Origin: Argentina anserina
Lineage: Eukaryota; Streptophyta; Magnoliopsida; Rosales; Rosaceae
NCBI RefSeq assembly: GCF_933775445.1
Contig: NC_065874.1
Location: 17,255,001-17,319,000, forward strand
DNA length: 64,000 nt
Direction: 5' to 3'
The notes beneath the pieces were generated by a model. The model was not told the DNA's origin. It made no database searches and worked only from the letters and a program-made list of their open reading frames with translations. Positions 43,071 to 55,448 of this stretch are shown here, in pieces (position 1 is the first letter of the stretch; each line of letters starts with the position of its first letter). Position numbers and translations under genes: made by a program.

Positions 43071-46000
43071 TTTTAGAACATTCTCTTCGGCTTTTTCCTC
43101 TTTTTTTATTGGGAAAAGAATTCAGAGTTTGTTTTGATTTAAGAGTAGTCAATATTTTTTAAGTGGTCGATTATCCCCAGTAATGCTTAGGGAGACTTTA
43201 GTTTATATTGGGGAAAGAATAGTTGATCTTGAGTTAGCAATTTTTGGTTTTTCGCTTCATTTCTTGTGTTAGCTATTGTGTATTTGTGTTTGTTAGTCAT
43301 TTGATCAAACATCGAATGAATGCAATAAGATTGGTTTGCCAGGTTAAATTGTTTTCGATTATGAACTGAAATTATTTGCTCGACTTAAGTTTCTTTGGAC
43401 TGATTTACTGGTATCTTTATTCGCATTTCCAGTACACCAGTCAGTGTTAATGATCAAATGGTAGTATTTATTGTCAAAAGGATAAAAGAAGTTAGTACTA
43501 TTTATTTTCTAGTGGGATCTTTGCTTTTTACGTGAGGCACCTTGGGGTGTTTGATATATGCAGCATTTTGCTTTATGAGATCAAGTGTGTAGCTGTCTGC
43601 CAATTATAATTCATATTTCAACCAGAAATTTTGTAGGGGAGATTCATTATTGGCTTGTTTGATGGACTTAAATAGTTTTATGGTTGTTCTTTACCTGACA
43701 TTCAGATTCAACTTGTCCAAGTTGTTTTGGCTGTTGTTCTTATTTATGTCATAGAACACATCCAAGTTAGATATCAGAAGCTTAGTGGTGATTCAAGTTC
43801 CTAGTTTTCTTCTTTCATTCGTCATCCAAGTAGAATAAAAAAAGGTATTTCTTGGAGAAGGGACTAAGATCACCATCATTACTTTGTTAATGCAATCGAT
43901 TAATTTAACGAACCTATTCAAATTTTTGTTCCATTATCTGTTGGGTACATTACATAGCAATTCATGATCGATTCAGGTGACTGGTTGGTTTTATAGGTTG
44001 CTATCTCAAATGGGCTACTTGACAGCTGTTCTTAGTAGTGAGAAATATAAAATCCAAATAAGAGCAAGGGAAATAACAATAATTAATTTGCCTGTAAAAG
44101 CAATTGTAAGCACTTTGAATTTGCACACACTTAGGTCCAATGGATGAGGAGTTCTTTAAGAGTCAAATTGAATTTTATGGGACAATAGCAGAAATTCATT
44201 GGAATTATATCAAAGTGGAGTAACTATTGGGTTGAATGTGGTTTTGGTCTGACTTATGGCGATCTGCCTCTGTAGGCTCTAAAAAAAATAGTCCTCTCTT
44301 CTATTATTGTTAAAAATTGGTTGGCGTTGTGTTGCACTTTTTTTCTGCATCTCAGGGTCTCTTTCTCTTGAATATGCTTCATAAAGTTTTCAAGATTTTG
44401 AGATTCTTTGATTTCCTTCTCTTCGTATTAGACTGGATTCCTTACCACTCCTGTGAATCGTTATTTGCTTCTAGGAAAGCCTGATGAATTATAGTTTCTT
44501 CTAATGAAAAATATCAGTTGTTTGATCCATTCACAAGTAGACTGCATTCAATCCAGTCATTATTTGAGATAAATTAGGTTACACAAGCTACTAAGATGGT
44601 TTTGCAATTAAATATGTTAAAATGTATTGGTAATACTTCTATATAAATCTAAATGCATTAAGGGTGCGTAACATAATATGAAGAACACAGAAACAAGGGC
44701 CTGAGTGCACACAGTTATACTACATTTTAATTTTCTCATTCTATTTCATTTGCTTTCAAGTTGTGGTACATTTGTCAATATGAGTACTGCTAGCAGGCTG
44801 TAGACAAGTATTCCAATTATTACGTTTTGAATTCTGATGTTGTATCAGCATTTGAAAAACTTGGAATATATTAGCAAGCTGTAATTCATGTAATGAGGTA
44901 TTTTTCTGCGTTGGCCTGTCAAACTGAGTTTTTGTTTAATTATTTGTCTTTAAAATTGATAGCTTGTTTCATGTGAACAATCGTAAGGGATTTTCTGTTG
45001 TTCTGGAATTATCGTCTGTAAGCCCTTTTTTAACCTACACATAGAATCTGGCACATTGGCTTGGACTTGGAACCTTTATGTATCAGTTTCAATTTAGAGG
45101 CAAACCTGCCAGGGCTGAAGCAAGTTGAAAGACCTGATTCATTCTCTTTCTTAGCTTGGACCTTTGAGGTCCTGATATTCGTGAAAGTAGTACTGCTCTA
45201 AATTGAGCGTTCAGACTAGTTTAGATGGAAATTATTGTTTTGTACCTTGAACCTCATGAGTTTTAGATGGGAGGATAATTTTAAATCCCATCAAAGGTGT
45301 GTTTAGATGGAGATAATTGTTAACACTAAGAAAATAATTAATAAAAAAAAATTATGTAGTGCATTTTCTGTACTGCAGTAGCTCCATTATGTTGAGCAAT
45401 TAGTATGCCGCTGAAGCTTTAGCACATATACACCTGGGTTTGGTGGGAATAAAGACAATTTTAGGGCCTAGATTGTGTTTTCATTTTTCTTTGTCCTGGT
45501 TAGGCATGCTTAGTACAGATTATTATTTTCAGACTAACTAATGTTGGATTCCAGCTCAGCTGCCAAAGTTTCACACTTCATGTTGTGGTGGGATTTTTCA
45601 TCTCTCAATTTGACATCTCTCCCTCCTTTTTTTTTTTTTTCTAAAGTTCGTTTGCTAGATTTTGTCTTATTGTAGCTTGAGTAGAATTTCATCTCACGTT
45701 CTCATTCTAAAGTTTCATATGGTGTCATTAGCTGGAGGTGGAAAGATTCTGGACCATTATAGAATTTTAGGGTTGGGAGGTGGTGGAATTTGGAGTCATA
45801 TTAGTTATTCTAAGTTGGGAGGTGGTGGAACTAGTTGTATTATATTATCTATGTCACTCATGTTCATTGTGATGCCACCGTTTGAACTTTCGTAGAATTG
45901 ACACAGAGGTTCTAACAATTACTGTGACTGCTAGATTGAAGTTGGGGGTGTTTCTACTTTTGGAGTTGTGGTCAGATCTAAGACTCTGAAGGTGGTTAAA

Positions 46001-46755
46001 TGATTCCTTTGGACTATGCTATTAGTTGAAGCAAATGTTACCTGTGGGGACAATCAAGTGCATGAACTTTAGAAGCTGTTAGGATATACCTTAAAGTGAT
46101 TTATCAGTAGTAAAATTTAACTTTGTGGTAATGAAGTATCTGTATTTCTAAAACCCATCAGATGCAGGGAAATTTGTACCTTAAGGTTGGAGCCGACTTC
46201 TGTTACTGTCTTTATTCTGCAGGGACTTTGATTTTGTTGCTTAGGCCTTTCTTTCTTTTTTTTCAGTTTTTGTTTCTGGGTTTGTAAGTTGGTCTCTGAG
46301 TTGGTTGACAGTGCCTGCCTGGATTCATTTAATGTCTGGTCTTGTGTTTCTTTCTCGCGGTTTTCAGCTGTATAAATTGCTTGCTTTTGTTTTTGGTATA
46401 TTTATGCTTATATTGTTTTGATATGTTAATTTTCTATGGAGTTCTAATACCTGTTTTATCAACACAACAAAACGGGATTAAGCCTCTATATCAGTGTTCA
46501 TACAGTTATTCAGTTATGCTTTTCTTTTTTGGAAATGAACATACGGTTATGCTTCGGTTTTCTTGCCAGTCTCACACTTAGTACATTTCGTGGACAATGG
46601 AGCATGCTTTAAGCTTGAATTCCTCGATCTGTTTTCTTCCCGGTCCTACACTTGGTACACTTCGTGTATGATGAGCATGCTTTAAGATTGAACTACTCAT
46701 TCAACTGAAAAACAAAGGCCTGAACAGCTCAAGCTAGTCAAATGGTGCACTCAAT
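43071..46755 (+). other. Long non-coding stretch downstream of the S40-like gene
   Basis: About 3.7 kb with no supported ORF. It is T-rich on the plus strand in the style of plant introns or UTRs (many TTTGTTTT and TTTCTTT runs, and TTGCAG-like acceptors). It could be an untranslated or unannotated transcript region. Two local repeats stand out: 'gttgggaggtggtggaa' twice at 45773 and 45814, and a duplicated unit of about 75 bp containing 'gagcatgctttaag' at 46562-46690. Confidence 0.5.
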
Positions 46756-46764
46756 TATAGAATG

Positions 46765-47468
46765 GGTAATTCCTCCTAGGGTAATTCCTCCTATGGTACC
46801 TGATGTTTGGTTACTTGGACAATTTGATACCTGATGTATGAAAACAGACAATTTGGTACCTAAAGTTCTTAAATTTAGTTCATTTTGGTACTTATGTCAA
46901 TTTTGACCATATTTCAGGGTTATTTCCGTCATTCTATCTCTATTTTACTTCATTTTTTTATAATACCTTCAAATTGTCTCTAAATTATCACTAAAATTTT
47001 GATAACTCATCCACTTAGTATTTGTGATGATTTACTATATAATTTTTCATAATATAGCTATCAATCTAAATTAATTTTAATTATAAGTAATTTAAAAATA
47101 TATTTTAATAAAAATTTACAATTGCATAAAGGCAATTTATTTATTTTACAAAAAATAATTATGATACAATAAGTATATTAAGAAAAAAAAGTTTCGATAT
47201 ATGCGAAGTAGATGCTAAGTGGAGTAGATATATCAATTTAATTATCTCCAAAGAGAGGCAATTATAGGAAGAAATGAAGAAAAATGTGAATTTAATGAGT
47301 TTATGATTAGAATGACGAAAATAACCCTAAAAATATGATCAAAATTGATAGAGGTACCAAAATGGCTTACAAATGAGAATTTCAGGTACTAAATTGTCCG
47401 TTTTTATATATTAGGTACCAAATTGTCCAAATAATTATACTTTAAGTACCATATGAGGAATTAACCCT
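46765..47468. mobile_element. Mutator-type foldback MITE, 704 bp
   Basis: Long terminal inverted repeats of about 150 bp: the left arm runs GGTAATTCCTCC...TATGGTACC and onward to GGGTTATTTCCGTCATT, and the right arm is the complement (AATGACG...AACCCTAA to GAGGAATTAACCCT). The centre (46990-47280) is AT-rich. A perfect 9-bp duplication tatagaatg (46756-46764 and 47469-47477) is the size typical of Mutator-like elements. No coding capacity. The left end has an extra short duplication of the terminal motif GGTAATTCCTCCT. Confidence 0.9.
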
Positions 47469-47589
47469 TATAGAATGTATCCCAAGATCAGTGTTATGCC
47501 GTCTTAAGTTAGTTACCGATATTTCTAACGGTGTGACTGGAATGGTTAGATTAAACTTACAACACACCACATATGGAGGGCGAGTGCAG

Positions 47590-47990
47590 TTTAAGCTGTA
47601 ATGAGGCTTTTCTTTTGGTGCCAGATGCTATGGTGTGATGGGATTGGTTTTATAGCTCAGTAGCTGAAGTAAGAATTGGGTGGCAAGTCGCTGTTGTGTC
47701 AATAACACAATATAGCATCTCCACGTCCAAAACCAGGTACATAACTAAAATTCTAGTATGTTTACTATGATTGGATTTAGTAGCCCCAGCAACTCCAACG
47801 AGCTAATTATGCCTAAACAATAACAGTAATGCATGTATAAACGACACACGGATATGGATCTATTATACTAATTACTATGACGTGTAGACGAGGACGTTTA
47901 ACCTCCACCATCAATTTGTCTGATTACAACGAGAAAGTAGAGCTCACATTCATTTCCGCCCCAGTTAGCTGTTCCCTGCAGGTCATGTCG
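47590..47990 (+). repeat. Local segmental duplication, copy 1
   Basis: Similar to 48910-49320, sharing 'caagtcgctgttgt', 'agtatgttta', 'gattggattta' and 'gagctcacattcatt' in the same order. In this copy the coding-like phase is broken (a TGA within the block matching the open frame of copy 2). Confidence 0.7.
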
Positions 47991-48909
47991 TTCGAGGTGT
48001 TCTAGTTCTACAGTACGCTTCAATAACACCATAAAATATCTGATTTTGCAGACAACCAATTTTGCATCGATCATCAGTATTCAAGGATTACGGTTTGACT
48101 TGCAACTATGAGTTGACCACCTAAGATCGACTTGAGAGCTACAAGCCTTCAAGGTTCAAACGTAGTTATAATCGAAAAAAAGTTCAAGCGTAATTTTGTG
48201 TGTCAAGTGCAATTGATCCATAATTCTTCTACGCTACATGAATGTATCATTTTACTAAGGAAAATTCGAATCGAGTGACACACCAGTTCCTCATTTTGAG
48301 TCAGCATACAAATGTACATTTGGGACTCGGGAGTTGATTAACCATTGAATGTATTGTCATTTTTTACTCTCCGTTCTGTAGGATTACTTCAACTTTGTTG
48401 CTGCGGCAAATTTTTCCCGTCTTTCTTCGTGAGCATCAGTATCTAAGTTGATCAAAATTTAAGCCTGGTCATCGTCACTTATAGTTTGCAGCCGTACAAA
48501 TCTTTTATTTATGCTGTAAGCATATTAGCCTTGTCCAGATAGATTTGATTGATCAATCATTCTCGACGGAGATGTATAGCACAAGTTTCATTGAGCCAAC
48601 AACACTGACTACCTCTATTTTTGCCTCTACTTTCCTCTATAATAATCGTTTTGCAATATCGTACTTTTTTTATCTTTACGCTTTATTTTTTCCCTTTTGT
48701 TTTCTAAACGGTCGTATACTTTGTACGTCTCCTGTATTACCAGCTTTGTATGTGAAGCTTGGAAAGCTCAAGATAGTCAAATCATGCCCAAGGCAAACCA
48801 TTATAATACCTTCAAAGCTTGCTACTGAAGTTAATGTATATCAATGAAATCGTAAGTTCCAACACCTCCGATTCTGTGACACACCGCAAATTGAGCATGT
48901 GCAAATCAA
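47991..48909. other. Intergenic stretch between duplicated units
   Basis: No supported gene. The frame at 48545-48847 has no start context or recognisable features. Confidence 0.4.
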
Positions 48910-49410
48910 TCAAGGTGTAATGAGGCTAATTTTTTCGGTTCCGAACTTCCGATGCTCAATCGATCACTTCGGTGCCAAACTTCATTTCATCTCTAGATGT
49001 CGTTGGTTATATAACTGTAGCAAGTATTAGGTAGCAAGTCGCTGTTGTATAAGTGCAAAACTAAGTCATAGCATATACTTGTAGTATGTTTATTAGGATT
49101 GGATTTATCAGCCCCAGCCTATACAGTGACAGATGTATACATAAATGGCATACACATGGATCTATCATCTTAAGACATGAACCAAACAAATGAGATCTTA
49201 AGCATCTTGACATGGAGACGAGGATGTTCAACCTCCACCTTGAAGGTGGTTTCACTGGTCTGGGCAACGAGAAAATGGAGCTCGCATTCATTCCCGCCCG
49301 AGTTAGTTGTGGCCTGGTAATGCTGCTAATCTTGTAGCTGTTTCATTTATGATCTTTGCGGCTCATGCAGTAGCTCATATCATTCCAGGTAACGTTTCTT
49401 TTTCAGCTCT
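48910..49410 (+). repeat. Local segmental duplication, copy 2, with coding-like remnant
   Basis: Shares the unit described for 47590-47990. In this copy a plus frame reads METRMFNLHLEGGFTGLGNE, then KMELAFIPARVSCGL (49210-49320). Another frame right after reads PGNAANLVAVSFMIFAAHAV up to a GTAACG donor-like site at 49389. Together they look like remnants of one or two exons. I do not recognise the family. Confidence 0.5.
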
Positions 49411-51940
49411 ACATGAACTTGAATTTTACAGAATGATCTGATGAACTTGTGTAACGGACCATTTTACATTATCTTCGATCAGATGTATTAGCGATGCACG
49501 TACGCCATCAGTTGGTGCATGCAGCATGCATCATTAATCCTTTGTTAATTTGTATGTTTGGTAGGTGTCACGTAATGTTGCGTAATATGTCTCACATGTA
49601 TAATTCTCTTCTACTAAGCTTTAGGGTTTTGACTTGTATTTAAGTTTGAGGGCATGTTTGATGAAGCTGTGCTTATTTCTCAGAATAATTAAAGTGGCTG
49701 ATGAAGAGCAAAACGTACGGCTGAATGAGTGGCTTTTATATATTAGGCTCCATATATTTACAAACAAATCTATATCCTCAAACCTGAATTAGTCATCAAT
49801 AATTGCAGTACAGTGAAGAGTGTCCTATGTAGTAGTCTAGTAGATTTTCTCTCTTTTTTTATTTTTTATTTTTGGGGTAAGGCTATATATAGATTTATCT
49901 CTGATCAAGTGATCACCGCCCTTATCACTTGACCTAGCTAACACGACATACTGCACATATGATATTTGCAGAGATCGAGTTATACTACACAGTTGATTTT
50001 TTTATTGCACCACATGGGTGGGTGATCGCCTTAACGTACTGTGTTATACAAATTGTATTATTGGTAAGAGATATAAACATTATAGCCAAGAGACCAAAAT
50101 ATTGATCGAATTATTGAGTTGGATCCCTGAGGATGTACGTGTTCTAGTTTTTATTTTATTTTATTTATATCAAAGTACGTGTTCTAGTTGGGAGAAGTTA
50201 ACGTACGTTGAAATATTATTGTGTCATTCAATGTCTGGATCGGACCGAAGGAAATTAATTCCTTCCTGAACATGAGAACATCCGTTATTTCATATTTGAC
50301 GGTGGTCACGTACGTACAGACAGACCCGCGCGGTCATCAGTAAACTTATAATCTAGCTTAATTCGACCTAATAGGTACACTACCTAGGAGCAGAGTCATA
50401 TAAATGTTTATATCATATATGCATTAAGCTTGTGGCATTGTTATAATCTACACTCGATCTCTACGATTAGCGATGTGGTACTTTTTTTTTATCAAATAAA
50501 CATTTCATATAACATGAAACAGTGATACATGAGATTTAGTTTGGAACAAACCAAACAAGATTCCGGACTACAATTTATACTCCGAACTAGAAGTAAAAAC
50601 ATACTCTAAATAGAAAAACGTCAAAATACAAAAATATACTTAAATCAGCAAGGAATCAAATCAGAGACATAACAAGTCGTGAATTGTGGCAGAATTTACT
50701 GGCCAAAACACCTGAACTCCTGAATTCATGACAAACCCTAACTCATCCGAAGCACAAACGGAGACGAATTCCGAGCTAAGGCCCACGAAGGGCGAGATTG
50801 GCCCACGAAGGGCAAGAGAGGCAAACACTGCCGAGTTGAAGTCACCGGAACTAGAACGACCAAGGAAGTGGCCGACTTTATTCAACAAAACAGGAAAACA
50901 GATCACAGCTCATGCAAACCTTGAGAGATCACCACAACGAGGAGCCAAACAAGGCAGCAAATCTGAACCCAAACTAATACCGACAGCTAAACCACCACAG
51001 CGATGAGTTACTTGATATTGTTTAAAAAGCTAATTTCTTTCCGCTTATATATCACAAAAATATACCCACACATGTAGCTAATTAATATAAGCTTACAGCA
51101 GCATACTCATCATGAATAAACTGACCACTTAAGGGTCCTCTTAGAGACTGTAATATGAAGGCCTGTATATATATCTTGATCGAGTATATGCATCGATTAC
51201 CATATTGTTTGACAATAAGGGAAGATAGTACATAAGACTATATATATATATATATATATATATGAGCTAGTAGACAGCGCTACTGCTGTACTGCTGCAGT
51301 TTAACTTAGAAATTAAGAAGAAGATCGATCAACCACCAGCCTCCAGTGAAATTAATGTTCTCTTCACCAAACGAATGAGAGATATCTTTTCTCTTCTCAA
51401 TGGTGTAGTGCATGTAATGAAATTTGATTCATTGGTCAAGTTTAGCATGCTAGCACTTGATCCTGAAGTAGAGCATCTTTACTTCTGGAAGCATAATTAG
51501 CTTAACCAAGTCTCTACCGGGGCTGGCCTAAGGAAAATGCACAACGGACCAAGTAAAGTTTACCAGTGAGCTGTGAAGACCTGTAGTAGATCGAATTTAG
51601 CGATCGATCAGTAGATTAGTTTGTTGTGCATGCATGTGTCGTCAGGAATTCAAATTTACGAGTACTAGCTAGGGTGACGAGTTTCATTTCATATTGTGTC
51701 TCTGATCTTGAAGTCATCGTACCTGTTAGTCTGTTACTACATATATAGAGACTGGTACATCTCACATTCTCAAATATCTAATCTGATAAGGAAGGTAAAC
51801 GGTAAACAATAAAAATAAAAGAACCTCAGAATATCTGAGCTGGTGTAATAAATCCCTGTTTGGAAAATAGGTGAAAGCATTTGATCATATCAACAAGAAA
51901 TCTCTCCTATTGGGGCCTTCCATTTATTATGGTTCTGTAC
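49411..51940. other. Intergenic stretch before the Ole e 1-like gene
   Basis: AT-rich. It includes a TA microsatellite at about 51240-51264. The region 50480-51010 is more A/C-rich, with a duplicated 'gcccacgaagggc' at about 50780-50810, and may be part of an unrecognised repeat. No gene is supported. Confidence 0.45.
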
Positions 51941-51952
51941 AGATACTCTATT

Positions 51953-51960
51953 TATATAAG
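51953..51960 (+). promoter_or_regulatory. TATA box of the Ole e 1-like gene
   Basis: TATATAAG lies 92 bp before the start codon at 52045, giving a leader of about 60 bp. Confidence 0.6.
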
Positions 51961-52044
51961 CTGCATTGGAGTCATCTTCTATTCTATCAAGTTTGTGGAG
52001 TACTACTTGTCTCTGCGAGCAGTCTGTGTACGTAATTTGCTTCC

Positions 52045-52786
52045 ATGGCTGCTCTTTCCGGCTGGGTCATCCCAACACTTCTCTTTGCATTGTTTCTTGC
52101 TAAGCTTGAACTCTCCTATGGCCAAGTTCTGAAGGCCAAAGTAACTTGCCTTGACTGCCACAAGAATTATGATTTTTCAGGTCCAAATCTTCGTTGCATA
52201 TAATTAATTAATTATGTATCTACTTAATTTTCTTCTACTTTGCCTAGCCAATAAAGCGCTTTCAGGTTATGAATTTTGATCAAACACTTATATATCCAAG
52301 TATATTGAAGTGTGAACCATTTTAGTGAATACCCTTCTAAGCACAGGAGACCATATTCTAACTGTTTTTGGGGTTCATTATTCAGATATTAAGGTTTTTG
52401 TGAAGTGTGACCAAGTAAAGAAGCTGGCTACGGCAACCACTGAAGCTGATGGATCTTTCGAAGTTAAGCTCCCATCTGACAACTCGAAATCACCAGCAGC
52501 TCTTCACTGCCTTGCCAAGATTCTTGGAGGTACAAAGCTGCTATATGTCTCAAGAAAGGTTGCAGCATCCGAGATTGTGAAGAGTCAGGACTCCAATTCC
52601 TACACCATTTCTACTCCTCTTGGTTTCTCCACATCATGCCCCTCGAGTATGGAAGATCAGGCGGCCTGTAAACCCAAGAACGAGTTCGGTTCATCAAAGA
52701 CATTTGATGTGCCTCTGCCGCGAGAGTGGGGTTTGGCACCTTCTAGCTACTATGTACCTTTCATCCCTATCATAGGCATACCCTAA
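52045..52786 (+). CDS. Ole e 1-like (pollen allergen/extensin family) protein, two exons
   Basis: Exon 1 is 52045-52180 and exon 2 is 52386-52786, joined across a 205-bp intron (donor TCAG|GTCC, acceptor ATTCAG|ATAT) to give 178 residues and a TAA stop. Residues 1-26 form a signal peptide. Six cysteines follow at positions 35, 38, 53, 87, 130 and 140, matching the disulphide pattern of the Ole e 1 fold (PF01190). The stretch KVTCLDCHKNYDFS then DIKVFVKCDQ and EADGSFEVKLP is typical. The C-terminal tail REWGLAPSSYYVPFIPIIGIP, here split as REWGLAPSSYY and VPFIPIIGIP, is shared by a small group of secreted plant Ole e 1 proteins. These are cell-wall or extracellular proteins of unclear function. 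The longer unspliced frame opening at 52325 lacks a signal peptide and was not chosen. Confidence 0.92.
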
Positions 52787-53116
52787 TCAAAATTGCTTGA
52801 GATAATTGAAGTAATATATATGGGCATCGCATCAAGTGAAATGCATGTTCTATCATATAGTACGTCCGGTCATATCTTATATAGCTATAGTCTATTACAG
52901 AACCGGGCTACTCGTATATGTCTTAGTTGTTTAATTTCTATGGGTATTTGCTTTCGTTTTGAGTGTGTTTTTCATTTGGGAATTGAGACAAGTAATATAT
53001 AGCTAGTGCTGGATGCATGCAAGCAGAGAAAGTTATGCTTTCATATATAGTTGTATACAAATTAATGAAGGGATATTTATACTTAATGAAGTCTTATTTC
53101 CCATCTTATCATTTCG
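52787..53116. other. 3' flank of the Ole e 1-like gene
   Basis: AT-rich probable 3' UTR and spacer before B1. No gene; the frame at 52793-53002 is a shadow. Confidence 0.5.
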
Positions 53117-53121
53117 TTCTC

Positions 53122-55443
53122 TGTAATAACCCTAAATTTCAAACAATATTTGAGTTTGATTTGAATTTTATAAATTGTGAAAATTAATTAGAATGGATGT
53201 GATTGGTTACGACGTATTGAAACGAGTAACGGATACGTTATCGGAACGTTTAATTCGAAAAACGTTACGTTTCCGAACGATTATATCGACTTTTATTCCG
53301 TCGCTCGGTTTCGAAAACTTTCTTCACGAAAGTTGTAGAGCTCGTCGATACGAGTTCGTGGATATGTGACGCGTTCTAATCGGACGTTATACGTAAAAGT
53401 TATTCACGATTGAAGTTAGTTTCCGGTATGGAAAGGGGTATAAAAGGAACAATTATCAGTTAGGGTTCCAAAATTGGAAACCCTCTCCTCTCTCTCTTCT
53501 CTCCGCCTCCCTCTTTTCTTTCTCTCCTTTCTCTCTCTTCTTCCCCGAACTCTCTCCCTCTTCCTCTTGGCCTCACCATCGATCTCCCTTCACAAGGAGA
53601 CGTGGTCGTCACCGCCTAGGCCAGGAGCACCGCACGGCTCTCCTCTCCAAACCCCGAGCACGACGTCACTGTTCGTGCCACCGTGAGGCCTACGCGACGC
53701 CACCAAGCCACTACAACTCGTCGCCGCTCGACCTCCGGCGACGCAAGGGCTCGGAGGAGGGTATCTTGACGTCGATTCTCACTCTTCGCACCACATGCCA
53801 TCAGATTTAGGGCCAAATCGCGTCGATACGTGTTCACCCCGAGAGATTGAACATCGCCGACAAATCCGAGTTCCTCGATGCAAGATAGGGGTTTGTGACT
53901 TCAAATCGAGGTGATCGTTAAATCGAGGAAATGAATTATCATCGGGAATTGTGGAATTACGCTCGAGTCGATAAGGTGAGTAAAATCTCACGTATTTACG
54001 AATCTACCCTCGCGGTGATTCAATATTTTGCAAGGGTATTTAATAATGAATTACGAACATGTATGCAATATAATGGACTACATATATACTGTATAAATGG
54101 TAATAAGTATATATATATATATATATATAGTTCATTATGTTATATACTGTTATTAATTCATTAGAAAAGGTCATTTCGATGGCGAGAAATTGTGTATTGA
54201 GCATGTGTTTGTGAAATATGACATATATAGGATATAGTAAACTATATATATATTGTATAAATGGTAAATAAGTACGAATATATATAGTTTTCTATATAAT
54301 ATACTGTTATGAATTTTATTGCGATTATATCGAGCATAATTTTGAAACGTACAATATGATGTGTGATTATTGTAAGTGAGTTTAACATTGAGTTTGTTAA
54401 AAAGTTAATTTGTCTTTGGACGTGATTTAGTACAATATGATGTGAGATTATTGTACATGTTTGGCAAGTCGGAACCTAGCCTTGGCCGGGCGAAAGTTAC
54501 GATACAGTTAGAGCTCTAGTCTGTCAGCCATAGTACTTCATGTGAGGTAACGGGTGGTTATCTACTCATGAGTACTCAGATTGTTTTGGATGTTGGGTAG
54601 CGGGTGGTTACCCAATATCACCATAGTACTTCATGTGAGGTAACGGGTGGTTATCTACTCATGAGTACTCAGATTGTTTTGGATGTTGGGTAGCGGGTGG
54701 TTACCCAATATCAGCGTAGTACTGCATGTGAGGTAACGGGTGGTTATCTGCTCATGGGTACTCAGACTGTTTTGGATGTTGGGTAGCGGGTGGCTATCCA
54801 ATATCAGCGGTGTATTACGAGAGGGGTAACAGATGTGTACCATCGTTCTTGGTACCCGTATTATAAATGCATTTGGGTAACCAGAAGGGTTACTTAATTT
54901 CTCATGAGCGTTTTATTTTCATATTTCTTTGGGACAACCTGATGGACCGTCCATTGACTCATGAGGGCATTTATATTTGTTGATTGTGATTTTTCGTATA
55001 AATTGATATGCGAACTGTATTGTCATTTTACTCATACGAGCTATAAGCTTACCGGGTTTGTGTTTACAATCCCGGTGCACCAATTCAATGGTGTAGGGGA
55101 TAAATCCACAGGTGTTGATTAGCGGAGATTGAGGGACGACTCCGGTGACTCGAAGTCGTTCGTACCCTGCTTGTGGTGAAGTTTCTCGTGTGGATTGGTG
55201 TGTGAGATTAGTGTGGTCTATTTGTGAGTTTTGTGAGAAATGGTGAGGATTATTACAGTTCCATCTTATGTAATGTTAAATTATAAATTTGGTTTGTAAT
55301 AATCGGTTTGACTGAGTTGTATTTGGAACTCAGAGATGATCCACTGTGCACGTTAAATGATTTCATTTTTATTGAGATTGTTTTGGTGTTCTAACGACTT
55401 TGAGATTTTGAGTTTTTAGGCTCGAAATTTTAGGGTCGTTACA
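53122..55443 (+). mobile_element. Family B copy B1, long solo-LTR-like element, 2322 bp
   Basis: Starts TGTAATAACCCTAAATT and ends TTTTAGGGTCGTTACA, with a perfect 5-bp duplication ttctc (53117-53121 and 55444-55448). A TATA box (GTATAAAAGG near 53438) and a CT-rich leader lie inside, as expected for an LTR promoter. It is the mirror of B2. The terminal GGGTCGTTACA is nearly the complement of the start, so the ends form a short inverted repeat. No gag or pol. Reading as a solo LTR of a long-LTR chromovirus is inference. Confidence 0.8.
54531..54810. repeat. Three tandem copies of a 93-bp unit in B1
   Basis: Units starting at about 54531, 54624 and 54717 share 'tagtacttcatgtgaggtaa', 'cgggtggttatctactcatg' and 'ttttggatgttgggtagcgg'. 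The first two are nearly identical, the third slightly diverged. Confidence 0.9.
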
Positions 55444-55448
55444 TTCTC

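Noticed and set aside
42515..43152. Frames of 100-157 residues on both strands
   Set aside because: Shadows of the GC-rich S40-like gene; they lack conserved features, while the 42363 frame has the full DUF584 pattern.
50728..51006. Plus frame of 92 residues rich in Lys, Glu, Pro
   Set aside because: No recognisable domain, poor start context, and placed in a repeat-like A/C-rich stretch.
51239..51264. TA repeat as possible origin or regulatory element
   Set aside because: Simple microsatellite with no further context.
51881..52132. Plus frame of 83 residues overlapping exon 1
   Set aside because: Different phase from the Ole e 1 exon, which has a signal peptide and correct splice context.
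52325..52786. Single unspliced frame starting with GTG at 52325
   Set aside because: It is exon 2 of the Ole e 1-like gene plus intron sequence. The spliced model restores a signal peptide and the first two conserved cysteines.
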